Shown here piece by piece: positions 48,349 to 57,806 of a DNA stretch of 64,000 nt (the first letter of the stretch is position 1; every line of letters begins with the position of its first letter). The DNA comes from Bin55 sp965205965 (GTDB lineage: Bacteria > Pseudomonadota > Gammaproteobacteria > Pseudomonadales > Azotimanducaceae). The notes beneath the pieces were generated by a model. The model made no database searches. It saw only the letters and a program-made list of their open reading frames with translations, and was not told the DNA's origin. The position numbers and the translations under genes were made by a program. The DNA lies in NCBI GenBank assembly GCA_965205965.1, contig CBDBHT010000007.1, forward strand, positions 558,001 through 622,000. Direction: 5' to 3'.

Positions 48349-49449
48349 ATGACTATGGAATTTGATTCGATCGACGGAGCTATTAGTGCGGTAGGTCGTG
48401 GGGAAGCAGTGATCGTGACGGATGATGAGGACCGCGAAAACGAAGGCGATCTCGTCATGGCTGCTTCCAAGGCGACAGCGGAAAAGATAGCGTTTATGGT
48501 GCGTCATACAAGCGGTATTCTATGTGCGCCCATCTTGGAAAGGGATGCCGTGCGTCTGCACTTAGATCCCATGGTTGCGAGGAATGATGCGCCGCTGTCG
48601 ACGGCGTTTACGGTAAGCGTGGATTACCGGCACGGCCTGAGCACGGGAATCTCTGCAGACGAAAGAGCGAACACGGTTCTGGCTCTTGCGAGCAATAACA
48701 CGCAGGCTTCTGATTTTGTTCGTCCTGGTCACGTGTTTCCTCTGGTGGCGCGCCAAGGAGGAGTTCTGGTGCGTTCAGGTCATACAGAAGCCGCAGTTGA
48801 TCTTGCGGTCGCCTCGGGTTGTGCGCCGGCCGGCGTTCTGGCTGAGCTCATCAACGACGATGGTTCACTGAAACGGCTAGATCAGCTGCGGGAGTTTGCG
48901 AAGAATCACGGGTTGAAAATAATCTCGATTGCGAATTTGATTGCGTGGCGGCAGCGTAGGGAACAGTTGATTGAACCGATGCGGAGGTTTCGCGTGGACA
49001 CCGAGATCGGTGCGGCGATGGGCCATGCGTACCGTACGAAGTTTGAGGATGCTGAACACTTGGCACTGGTATTTGGCAAGATGGCACCGGATGAGTGCGT
49101 GGCCGTGCGTATTCATCGCGAGAAGCTCATCGAAGATGTTTTCGGTCCCCAGACGAAGCGAGAGGCTAGTCTTCTGGATCTGTCGATGCGAAGGATCCGG
49201 GAGCTGGGCGGTGGGGTGTTGATTTACTTACGGACTGGGTTTACTGGAGTACCGCTTGATGCACTGGATGCTACTACACGTTCGAGAGAATCGGCTCGAG
49301 CTGATCAATGGCTGGAGATTGGTATCGGTGCTCAGATTTTGCGTGATCTCGGGGTACGTAGGATTCGGATTCTGGCTGGACGAGAAATGGATTACATTGG
49401 TTTGGAAGGGTTTGGATTGCAGCTGGATGGCACGGAGATTCTGGTTTAA
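48349..49449 (+). CDS. ribB: DHBP synthase fused to a degenerate GTP cyclohydrolase II domain
   Basis: 366 residues. ATG at 48349 with AAGGA 6 bp upstream. The N-terminal part is 3,4-dihydroxy-2-butanone 4-phosphate synthase of riboflavin synthesis: VIVTDDEDRENEGDLVMAAS (acidic metal loop), RHTSGILCAP, HVFPLVARQGGVLVRSGHTE. From about residue 205 a GTP cyclohydrolase II-like fold follows, but the zinc-binding cysteines are absent: where GCHII has H-S-E-C-L-T-G-D this reads IHREKLIEDVFG. Only the DHBP reaction is therefore expected, as in the RibB-X proteins of other gammaproteobacteria; a separate ribA would be needed. No FMN riboswitch is visible upstream, where an IS630 ends at 48163. Confidence 0.88.
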   Translation: MTMEFDSIDGAISAVGRGEAVIVTDDEDRENEGDLVMAASKATAEKIAFMVRHTSGILCAPILERDAVRLHLDPMVARNDAPLSTAFTVSVDYRHGLSTGISADERANTVLALASNNTQASDFVRPGHVFPLVARQGGVLVRSGHTEAAVDLAVASGCAPAGVLAELINDDGSLKRLDQLREFAKNHGLKIISIANLIAWRQRREQLIEPMRRFRVDTEIGAAMGHAYRTKFEDAEHLALVFGKMAPDECVAVRIHREKLIEDVFGPQTKREASLLDLSMRRIRELGGGVLIYLRTGFTGVPLDALDATTRSRESARADQWLEIGIGAQILRDLGVRRIRILAGREMDYIGLEGFGLQLDGTEILV

Positions 49450-49463
49450 GCAACGTTGTATCT

Positions 49464-49640
49464 ATGAGCATGGCTACCGGTGGTCAAAGAAACGTGGAGG
49501 TACGTGCTCCTGATATTCCGACGGTCGGTATCACGCTTGGCGACTCCTCGGGAATCGGTCCGGAAGTTTTGGCCAAGACGACGTTCCCGTCGATATTGCC
49601 GGACGCTGCCGCGTGGTTGCGTACGGCGCGCGATAGGGGT
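49464..49640 (+). pseudogene. pdxA: 5' fragment of pdxA
   Basis: Reads MSMATGGQRNVEVRAPDIP then TVGITLGDSSGIGPEVLAKT, the N-terminal glycine-rich motif of 4-hydroxythreonine-4-phosphate dehydrogenase (vitamin B6 synthesis). Family similarity stops after about 50 codons, near 49615, and a stop follows. The remaining roughly 280 residues are absent. It begins 12 bp after the ribB-like stop, so it was probably the second gene of that transcript. Confidence 0.7.
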
Positions 49641-49808
49641 GGGTCAGGACAATCGCATTTGAAATTTACTTAAGCTGCAGGGCGGCGCAAACCATGTCCA
49701 GGAGGAAGTCAGTATTCCAGCCAGCGCGTTTGAGCTTGCCGCGCATGGAATCTTTGTCGGGCTGCACCCGGCAGTCTGCGCCGTAGAAACGTAGGAACGC
49801 TCCTTAGT
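49641..49808 (-). other. Short unidentified gene end
   Basis: On the minus strand a frame ending at about 49672 reads FLRFYGADCRVQPDKDSMRG...NTDFLLDMVCAALQLK. It looks coding but I cannot name it; the FYGADCR-coding DNA recurs at about 53740, beside the ISAs1 scrap, so it may come from a transposable element. Confidence 0.3.
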
Positions 49809-50032
49809 TAGTGTTTGGCAGAAAACCCCTGATTTTCAGTCTGTAGATGGTATTGAAAGAGCGTTCGTCCGTTTCAGAACGCTCGATTGGGTAGCGTGGT
49901 GTGGTTCTGAGGTGGTTGGAGTGCTTGATTGGGGTGCGTAGAGGCTTCCCGTCCAGCTGCGGGACAAGAGTTTCCTGCCCGTACAGGTTGTCGGGAGGTT
50001 GAGCCTGCTGTTGCGGAGCGGATGCCGAGGGG

Positions 50033-51376
50033 TCAGGCTGCCTGGAGCAGGGCTCGGGAGCGACGTCGCTCCCGCTTGCGATCCCGGGCCAGCAGCAGCG
50101 TGCCTAAACGATGGAGGTTGGCTGCCAGAATCGCCAGGGCCACCGTTCGGGCAAAGCCTTTCCGTCCGTGCGTTCGGATCCGATCCAGACCATGGCTTTC
50201 CAGGTGGTGGATCGCCGATTCCACCGCCGGACGCGCCACCTCCAACATCTGGCTCCGGTTGGAGGGACTGTAAAAGCCCCGGTCGAAGCTGCAGACCGCC
50301 GCGAATCGGGCCTCCCGCTCGCGTGCTTTCGCTATCGGCGACAGCCGACCTTGGGCAGGCAAGGCCGCCACCTCCAACATCTGCTCCAACCGGCTCCGGT
50401 TGGAGGGACTGTAAAAGCCCCGGTCGAAGCTGCAGGCCGTCAACTCCGGATAGCGTTGCTTGCAAGACTCCACCAGCGGGATAGCCGAATCCACATCGCT
50501 ACCCTCCCACATGATCCGGTAGTCGAGAATGAACTGATGCTGGTCTTCCAGACTGGTTCCCAGCGACACCCGACGGCGGAGTTCGGATAGATCCACTGAG
50601 GACATGGCCCATGGATCCAGGGTCGCAGCAATCCGCTGCCGTAGCTGTCGACAACCGGACAGGTATGCCTTCACTCCTTGCGGATCCCGCTTCCACCGTC
50701 GAGACGTGCATACTCGTTGAAACCGATGCCGCAGTTGCCTTTCCAAGTGCCTTCGTTGACGCCAGCCTGCCAACCCCTGCGCCTTGGCCAACTTCGAGCA
50801 GACACGCACCGCCACCCGGGTCGCATCCCACCCACAACAGACCCAGATCGGTCGGAAAGCGAACGTCGGTCTCCACCACAAACGAATCACAGCGAGCGGA
50901 CAAGCCGCCTCCAGACTCTTTTCGCACCACCTCGTGTCCGGTCGATACCACCAGTTCCCCCACCGCACGAAGCAACTCCGGCCTCAGCAGCGAGACATTG
51001 TCGATCAGCGTTTGACGATGGTACCGCTCCCCGCCAAAACGGGAATCCCCCAGCATCTCCCGAAGGGTCCCATGCTGGTTCACCAACTCGTGCAAGCGAT
51101 CCCAGTCGCAGTTGAGACCCTCCTTCAACACCAGCATCGACCACAACGGCATCCCCGGACACGCCCGTTGCCCAGATCCCGATCCGACCCCAGTGCCGAT
51201 TCCAACCATTCGAACAGCCGCTTCCGTATACGCAGGTCACCGTACACCGCCTGCCATCCCCGAAGCACCACCGGAATGTCATCCCGTGACTTCAGATCCA
51301 ACTGGATCTTCTCCATCGGAACCTCTCCAAGACGTATTTGTTGCTTCCCTCGTTCCCAATCACGCATGCCCGACTA
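50033..51376 (-). pseudogene. ISNCY transposase, copy D, frameshifted and duplicated
   Basis: Blocks in order on the minus strand: MRDWERGKQQIRLGEVPMEK, DLKSRDDIPVVLRGWQAVYG, MPLWSMLVLKEGLNCDWDRL, TLIDNVSLLRPELLRAVGEL, DSFVVETDVRFPTDLGLLWV, LEDQHQFILDYRIMWEGSDV, CSFDRGFYSPSNRSRLEQML and ARPAVESAIHHLESHGLDRI. They fall in different frames. The CSFDRGFYSPSNRS segment occurs twice (50230-50290 and 50375-50440). Confidence 0.8.
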
Positions 51377-51398
51377 CCGCTCCTTTTTCCACGAAGAT

Positions 51399-51414
51399 GG
51401 GGGGGGGGGGGGGG
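51399..51414. repeat. Homopolymer of 16 G
   Basis: An uninterrupted run of 16 G inside the 5' flank of the ISNCY copy D transposase. Length is likely unstable in the cell or in sequencing. Confidence 0.8.
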
Positions 51415-51772
51415 AATCCCCCAAAAACACCATGAAACCCTTGAGATTCTAACCAATCGGCCTCTTCTTCGCAAACCTCAAAAACCTGAAGATACCCTGG
51501 ATTCAAGGACTTTAACGTAGCATAAAGAGTTTCCTGCCAGACACTAGTTAGCCCGGATTTCTCATAACCAAGTCAAAAATGATGTTTTTCACGGGATGCG
51601 TGGGGTACGGGGCATGGAAGGTCGCGTCGCGAGTTTGAAAAGGCTTCGGAGGGCGGGCATGCGTGTGTTTTCCCGCCTTTTTGCGGGCGGGACGGCGAAT
51701 CGCTGAGCATCCGGGCGCGGGGAGGTCGGCGCGCTCCGCCGCCAGCGTCATGCACCCGGTTGCACCGGGCTT

Positions 51773-53490
51773 TTACGTTGGTGCCAGGCTGGCCCAGATC
51801 AACCGGAAATCCTTCCAGTACGGGAAGGCGGATCCGAACGCCAGATGGATCCGCCGCGTGGACACCGTCACGCGCACCGGGATCCGGAACAGGCACTTGC
51901 GCAGCGTCGATGGACGGCTCCGGCGCAGCATGGCGGATACCGGAAGGTTCTCGAGCCGGCGCTTCATCATGCAATGAAGGGCATGGGCCAGTGCGCTCAT
52001 CCGGAGCCGGAGTGCGTTGACGTTCCAGAGGCTGCTGGAGCATCGGTCCAGGAACAGATCGTTCTTCTGTTCCTTGATCCAGTTTTCGGCCTCACCCCGG
52101 TCGCAGTACATCTCTTCGTAGACCGTTGGCGCGTCGGGCTCCTGGAGCGAGGTGACGACGAAGCGACTGTTGTACCGGGCTTCGCCGACCGTCGCACATG
52201 AGTCTTCCGCGCCGGCCTCCGGTCCGCCGTCGGCCTTGCCGACCGGTCCACCGTCGGCCTTGCCGGCCGGTTCCCCGTCCGCGTTGCCGACCGGTCCACC
52301 GTCGGCCTTGCCGGCCGGTTCCCCGTCCGCGTTGCCGACCGGTCCACCGTCGGCCTTGCCGGCCGGTTCCCCGTCCGCGTTGCCGACCGGTCCACCGTCG
52401 GCCTTGCCGGCCGGTTCCCCGTCCGCGTTGCCGACCGGTCCACCGTCGGCCTTGCCGGCCGGTTCCCCGTCCGCGTTGCCGACCGGTCCACCGTCGGCCT
52501 TGCCGGCCGGTTCCCCGTCCGCGTTGCCGACCGGTTGTCCCGGCAGCCATTCGGCCTTGGCGATCACGCGGCGTTCGCGGCTCCAGCTGTCGCGCGTGCG
52601 ATAGTCGAAGCTCTGGTAGCCGCGGACCGCTTGCTGCGCATAGTCCGGATCCCGCTTCAACCGGTCCCGCAGATCGTCCATCAACGGTTGGACCCGGTCT
52701 TTCAGCCGATCATTGCGCGGCAGTCCCAGCACGTAATCCACGCCCCGCGCCTCGCACCACGTCATCAACTCGTCGCGGCAGTAGGCCCCGTCGGCGCGGA
52801 TCAGGATCGGCACCTGCGGAAATCGCTTCCGCAGCCGGTCCACGAGCGGCTCGACCGTCTCCACCACGCCCGCCGCCACATCGCTGCTCGACGTGCGCAG
52901 TTCCGTCCGCACCGGCCAGCCGTTGCAGAACACCAGCCGCGGAAGGTAGCAGTATGCATGGTAGTACCCGTGATAGAACCGGTGCTCCTGCCGGCCGTGC
53001 AGTTCCACGTCCGTGGCATCGATGTCCAGCACCAGCCGCTTCGGCATCTGGCCCCGCTCGCCCCACACCAGGTACAGCTCCACGAGCAGCTCGTCGAGCG
53101 CATCGAAATCCACGGTGGATCTGGCGCGCTTTCGCCGGGTCCCGCCCGTTCGCCGACAGCTCCATCCGGTTCAGCGTGCTTTTGCCGGCCAGCGGCTCGC
53201 CGTCCGAACGCGCACACTCCACACGCCCCATGGCCGTGGACAGAGCCCGGTCCCGCCGCAGCTCGTCGTGATCGTTCACATCTTCGTAGCCCAGCGCGAG
53301 ACCCAAAATCCGCTGCCCCAGCAACGCCACCAGCGGATGCGCCACCTTGGACGGGTCCCGGTGGTCCGTGAAACATGCCGAGGCGCGCTCGAACAGCCGG
53401 ACCTGCTCGGCCAGCATCATCAGCAGTGCCGAGCCCCCGTTGGAACTCAGCTCGCCTCCACTGCAGTCCACCTCCATCCGCGCCGGCCGG
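51773..53490 (-). pseudogene. IS1380 transposase, copy C, start deleted and frameshifted
   Basis: The 3' frame (53113 to 51773, 446 codons) is open and contains LVLDIDATDVELHGRQEH, ILIRADGAYCRDELM and MYCDRGEAENWIKEQKN. One extra G near 53115 separates it from the N-terminal part (GGSALLMMLAEQVRLFERAS, LALGYEDVNDHDELRRD). That part has lost its normal start through the deletion at about 53495. It carries six and a half copies of a 16-residue unit where other copies have one. Confidence 0.85.
52223..52534. repeat. 48-bp tandem repeat (minisatellite) in a transposase gene
   Basis: Six full units of 48 bp plus a half unit, almost identical, each encoding PVGNADGEPAGKADGG on the minus strand. 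The reading frame is kept. Copies A and B of the same IS contain one unit. Confidence 0.95.
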
Positions 53491-53744
53491 CCCCCTTTCG
53501 CCATCCAACGCACCCATCCGTCCGAACGCACCCCGCTACCATCCCCTTCCCCCCGGCAAAGCCCAATCAACTTCGTGGTATCAACAACTTACACGCACAT
53601 ACATCGCACCCAAGCCATCCATTATGAGAAATAAGGATTAGGATAAATTACCCCAAATGCGTATTAATGAAATATATAGTTTCCATACTGAGTTGTTTAC
53701 AAACTATCTACCCTAAAAAATGTGCTAGAATTTCTCTACGGCGC

Positions 53745-54190
53745 AGACTGTCGGAGCACTTTGCCGTCCACCGCCACCACCTCGTCGCCGAGTCACTACC
53801 GCCTAATCCTTCGTGATCCGCTGCAGTACGCCATGCAGACCGGCGGGGTCCCGTGCCCGGCACCGGTTCGAAAAGGCATCGTGACTCGGAATGCCGTGCT
53901 CAAGCCGCAGAAACTGACGCAGAAATCCCTCTTTCGCCCGGCCAAAGTGCTTCATGTCCACGCATCCTTCGCCTCCGGACCCTGCCGACAGTAGGGCAAT
54001 CAGCGGCATCTCATGCCAATCATGGCACGTTGCGTTGCTTCGCCGTGGGTCCTCAACTTCATGAAATAGCAGGGAAACATCCAACATCCCGTTCTCCGTC
54101 CCTGGATCGGCGACGGAGTCTGACACCAGCGAACACGCCAAAATCGAGCACGACATTTCAAATGCGATTGCCCTGGGGGTGGGTTAATGG
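53745..54190 (-). mobile_element. ISAs1-family transposase N-terminal remnant
   Basis: Minus strand reads FHEVEDPRRSNATCHDWHEM, PLIALLSAGSGGEGCVDMKH and FGRAKEGFLRQFLRLEHGIP followed by SHDAF, the hallmark start of ISAs1 transposases. It breaks off where the DGK motif of the catalytic domain would begin, at about 53745. Confidence 0.75.
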
Positions 54191-54262
54191 TAGCAATTCC
54201 CCGCATAGCCCAAACTCCTCTATTTGTCTGGACTTTGTGGACTGGCTTTCGCGATAATGGGA
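54191..54262. mobile_element. End fragment of an IS4-like element
   Basis: AGCAATTCCCCGCATAGCCC and the next 50 bp match, in reverse complement, the right end of the element at 57807-59493. Only the terminus remains. Confidence 0.6.
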
Positions 54263-54667
54263 GCATGGGCCTGTCGTCCGGGGATCGGTTTTGAGTAATT
54301 AAGGGAAGCCCATCTTGAACGATAGTGCACGCTACTATACTCAAGACCCTATATCCTAGAATGTAAGAAATGGCAAAGCACTAGTTCATGTCGGGCAGTA
54401 TTTCAGGACACCGGCGGCTTTCTTTTTTGCTGGTCTGTTGGCACTACTGGACAGAATTCGGTCCAGGTATTGGCACATTGGATTTCTGCGAGCATTTTGC
54501 AGTTATGCACGGTCAACGATGGAAGATGTCGGCCAAGGCAGTTTAGGGTGGACTTTTAGAGATGGTGCGGTCCACGGTATTCGATGCTGATCGTGCGCAG
54601 GGTGTGGTCAATCGTTGATAATCAGTCTGAAGCGTGTGTCGTCTGCATCTCTTTTGCAGGCTTCCGG
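54263..54667. other. Intergenic, nothing recognised
   Basis: No frame with recognisable features. Between the IS debris and the plasmid-like genes. Confidence 0.4.
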
Positions 54668-55165
54668 TCAGTTGATGGCCGGGATGGCGTGGCGAAGAGG
54701 CCATACCATCGCGGTGATGGTACAAAGTGCGTAGTATCCGCCTATAGGTGCAATCCGGCTGCGGAGAAGCAGCATGTGCATGGAGATCAGCAAGATTGTC
54801 GGCAAAAGAGCATGTAGCAGTATATCAGGTCCGATAAGTGCCCCGCAGGAGATGAACAGCCAGCTGTCCTGCGACCCGAACCCAGGCTTCCCGTGGTGTC
54901 GCCAGCGATGCCACCAATCGGCCAGGAGCAGCGGTGTCACGCTGAGTCCCGCACCCAACAATGCATCCGTCCATGGGGGCATCCACGGCAGATCCAAAAC
55001 CGCACTTGCCAATGTGGCAGCGCAGAAGATCAAGTTCACAAGAGGTGGCAGATAGAAGCTGCGAAAGTCCTCAACGGCTAAGTAAAGGAGGCACGCTATG
55101 AACGGACCCCGCCAAGCCAACAAATCGATCGCATGATCTAAACCGGCAACCGATGCCGTTTCCAT
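54668..55165 (-). CDS. Prepilin peptidase-like membrane protein (A24 family)
   Basis: 165 residues, polytopic: hydrophobic segments at about 18-40, 45-60, 65-80, 100-125 and 135-160. LAVEDFRSFYLPPLVNLIF holds the first catalytic Asp with the usual D-x-R-x(4)-P pattern, and FGSQDSWLFISCGALIG matches the second GxxD site. Enzymes of this family cleave type IV pilin leaders. The short form without the methylase domain is usual for tad and conjugative-plasmid pili. On the same strand as the ArdC-like gene about 125 bp upstream, so it is probably part of a lost conjugation module. No pilin is in the window. Confidence 0.65.
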   Translation of the reverse strand: METASVAGLDHAIDLLAWRGPFIACLLYLAVEDFRSFYLPPLVNLIFCAATLASAVLDLPWMPPWTDALLGAGLSVTPLLLADWWHRWRHHGKPGFGSQDSWLFISCGALIGPDILLHALLPTILLISMHMLLLRSRIAPIGGYYALCTITAMVWPLRHAIPAIN

Positions 55166-55290
55166 CTTGTACAGCCCCGACCGTTAGCAACGACTGCCGT
55201 ATGGCCTCGCATCTGTCTGATGCTGGCTGGGCGTGGACCTACCCGTGACCTCAATCGGCACTGCTGCGGACCTTTCGCCCACTACCGGTC

Positions 55291-56163
55291 TCACAACACG
55301 GCCTTCAGAAGATAACCACGAGCCGGCCACAACAGGTATCTCACGATTCGTTCAGCCTTCACGTACGCTTTCACGATGTCCTGTGGCTTGCTATCGGCTA
55401 TGGTCTGTGTCCATGTTTCCGCGTAATTGGGATGGTGATTGTTGTCATATCCGATCCGAATCCGCACTCCCATCTGATAGCTGGCAAAGTGTACTTGCAG
55501 TTCTTCCAGTGCCAGGCTGGTATCCGTTTCTCGAGCTACCCGCTCTTGATTGTCGGTCCAGTGCGCCAGTTCGTGCAACACCGTAGCGTAGTAGTACTCT
55601 GGAGAATGAAAACTCTCTTTGGATGGGAGGTGGATCGTGTCGCCGGTATGATCATAAAAGGCACGGTTGGATTGGTCGTGCACTATATCAGCTTCCGATG
55701 CCTTGATAACCTTTTGGGTGATTTCCATGGGGTCCCATTTTTGGGCGGATGGAACGAAGTTCGGCAATCCATCAATCTGCGATGCATGGAACACCGTCTG
55801 CACGCGGCACGTCAGCCATAGCTTCTGATCCTCTTGATTCTCTCCGTCCGGTTCGATTTGATTCTTGCTGGCGGTTTCGAATACGCAGATCTGGATGCCC
55901 CGTTCGCCCTCGCGTACTTGGGCATCTCGCTGACGCGCTTGGTGCTGTGTTAGGTACCGCCCGTCCTGCTTTGCATCCCTCAGATAAAGATCCATTGAGA
56001 GCAACATCCCATTGATACCGAAATACCGACTCCGATGGGCGAGATTGTAGGGCAAGCCGGGAACCTTGTCGGGGTCCCAAGGCAGCTGCCATGGTGCTCG
56101 GTGCTCATACAGGGCCCGCATACAATAGGAACCTGCCCTTTCTACGAAATCCGACCATTTCAT
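55291..56163 (-). CDS. ArdC-like antirestriction protein
   Basis: 290 residues. N-terminal ssDNA-binding (DUF1738/ArdC) region: APWQLPWD, LPYNLAHRSRYFGINGMLLS, RYLTQHQARQRDAQVREGER, GIQICVFET. C-terminal zincin-like peptidase region: YYYATVLHELAHWTDNQERV with the HELAH zinc motif, and ALEELQVHFASYQMG. ArdC proteins are carried by conjugative plasmids and protect incoming DNA from host restriction. No frameshift is seen. The surrounding prepilin peptidase supports a plasmid or ICE origin. The C-terminus (YLLWPARGYLLKAVL) may be slightly altered. Confidence 0.82.
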   Translation of the reverse strand: MKWSDFVERAGSYCMRALYEHRAPWQLPWDPDKVPGLPYNLAHRSRYFGINGMLLSMDLYLRDAKQDGRYLTQHQARQRDAQVREGERGIQICVFETASKNQIEPDGENQEDQKLWLTCRVQTVFHASQIDGLPNFVPSAQKWDPMEITQKVIKASEADIVHDQSNRAFYDHTGDTIHLPSKESFHSPEYYYATVLHELAHWTDNQERVARETDTSLALEELQVHFASYQMGVRIRIGYDNNHHPNYAETWTQTIADSKPQDIVKAYVKAERIVRYLLWPARGYLLKAVL

Positions 56164-56263
56164 GCGTTCGCTTCACTCCTCCGATTCTTCGAGTACTCCG
56201 GAGTTGGTGTTCGTGACCCATACCTCCATATCGTCTTGTGTATTCTGAAGTTTGGGATCCAGA

Positions 56264-56479
56264 TCACAGCAAGTCGCTAGCTCGGCAATTTCTGAAGGGC
56301 TGTAACAATTCCATCGGCATAGCGAGGCCGAAATCGCACACCAGCGATATCTTGTCTACTACGTTTAGGCTGTGCGCCCGGTCGTATACCGCCGAACGGA
56401 TATTGGAACCCTTTGTGCGCTGAAGGGCTGTAACAATGTCGCTGAGGGACGTCGGTTTCCGATGTAATGATCTAGCCAT
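56264..56479 (-). CDS. Small protein upstream of the ArdC-like gene, unknown
   Basis: 71 residues (MARSLHRKPTSLSDIVTALQ...), start preceded by GGAGGGG. Same strand as the ArdC-like gene, 100 bp upstream. No family recognised. Could be a small plasmid accessory protein or a fragment. Confidence 0.4.
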   Translation of the reverse strand: MARSLHRKPTSLSDIVTALQRTKGSNIRSAVYDRAHSLNVVDKISLVCDFGLAMPMELLQPFRNCRASDLL

Positions 56480-57081
56480 GCCCCCACCCCTCCGCTATCG
56501 GATGATGATTCAAAGCTACTATGTTCAATTCCATATCATCCCCCGCCGTTGATTCGTTGGCAGATACATTCTATTTCTTCACCTGCTTTCCGAATGATAA
56601 TAATAAACGTCACGTATTCTCCCATATATCATGTTGCTAATGCTAGCAAAATATGAGGTTCCTTTGACGGGAACCGTCAGCGGTCGGGATAGCGGGTTGT
56701 CTCACATGCATCGCTAATATCCATTTTGAAGGTGTGCTGGTGCTGTGTGAGGCGTATTGATGCCAGGATCGTCGGGAACAACGGCGCGTAGCACGTTTCC
56801 GGCATGATGTGGTTCGGGGCGTGTGATAAAGGGTAAGGTTCTGGCTAAGTATGCTGAATGGGAAGAAGAGCCGCGCACGTAGGAGACGTTCTAAATTGTT
56901 GTAATGACGATTTAAAGGACTCTCCGGAAACTTGGAGACATCATACTTTGGCAACTACGGTTATAGACTTGTCCTGTATTGTGCATTGTACTGCAATATG
57001 CATAGGCGTGTGTGTCGTTTTGAAGTATCGTGAGTTGTTGGTGAAGTTGAGGGCCGAGCATCGAAGCGACGGAGGTGCTTC
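56480..57081. other. Intergenic, nothing recognised
   Basis: AT-rich stretch between the plasmid-like genes and the IS630 copy. The longest frame (minus strand, 56643-56954) has a sequence typical of non-coding translation. Confidence 0.4.
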
Positions 57082-57806
57082 TAGTAGGCTTCCTGTTCTA
57101 ACAATACGTGTTTATAATAGTGGACTGGAAGGGGTTCTGGGATCAGGAGGATTCGATGCCGAAGAAATACATGGTGGAATTAGCTCAGGATGAGCGGGAT
57201 GAGTTGGAAGCGGTTCTGAAGTCGAGCACGCGTCGTGTGGTGTCGGCGACGAAGCTGCAGCGTGCACGGATTCTGCTGGCCGTGGATCAAGGGGTCGCTG
57301 GCCCGGCACTGACGGACATGCAGGTGGTAGATGCGCGCTGGGGGTGACGGAGCGGACCTGCCGGCACGTGCGTCGGCGGGCGGTGGAGCAGGGTCCGATG
57401 AAGGTTCTGGAGCGCAGGCCTCGGCCGTTGCCTCCGGTGCCGAAGAAGCTGGATGGGGAGAAGGAAGCGCGTCTGGTTCAGGTGGCCTGTTCGGTTCCAC
57501 CGGAAGGCCGTGTTCGGTGGACCGTGAAGATGCTGGCGGAAGAGCTGGTGCGGCTTGAAGTGGTCGAATCGATTTGCGAGGAGACCGTGCGGAAGGCGTT
57601 AAAAAAACCGAATTAAAACCGTGGCGGCGGGAAATGTGGTACATTCCGCAGGAGCAAAGCCACCATTTCGTAGCCGGCATGGAGCGGGTGCTCAAGGTAT
57701 ACCAACGGCCCTACGACTCGCGGCATCCGGTGGTGTGCATGGACGAGATGAGCAAGCAGCTAGTGGCGGAAGTCCGCGAGAAGTTGTCGGTACGCCCCGG
57801 GTCGCC

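Larger units (their letters stand above)
49809..51546 (-). mobile_element. ISNCY-type element, copy D (end to end, but broken)
   Basis: Ends TAGTGTTTGGCAGAAAAC and the complement of TAGTGTCTGGCAGGAAAC. A diverged relative of copies A-C rather than the same element. Contains an internal duplication and a G16 run. Confidence 0.75.
51552..53637 (-). mobile_element. IS1380-family element, copy C (deleted and expanded)
   Basis: 2086 bp with the same ends as copy B and TTAG on both sides (51548-51551, 53638-53641). Relative to copy B it lacks about 890 bp between two CCCTTTCGCCATCC repeats (joined at about 53495), including the transposase start, and has gained about 270 bp of tandem repeat. Confidence 0.9.

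Noticed and set aside
52223..52534. CRISPR-like array of 48-bp units
   Set aside because: The units are contiguous with no spacers and encode an in-frame 16-residue repeat in a transposase; it is a minisatellite.
52198..53271. 357-codon plus-strand frame with many Arg/Pro repeats
   Set aside because: It lies opposite the IS1380 transposase and its repeats are the antisense of the 48-bp minisatellite.
56643..56954. 103-codon minus-strand frame
   Set aside because: Composition (many Arg, Ser, His, Thr) is typical of non-coding translation and there is no ribosome-binding site.
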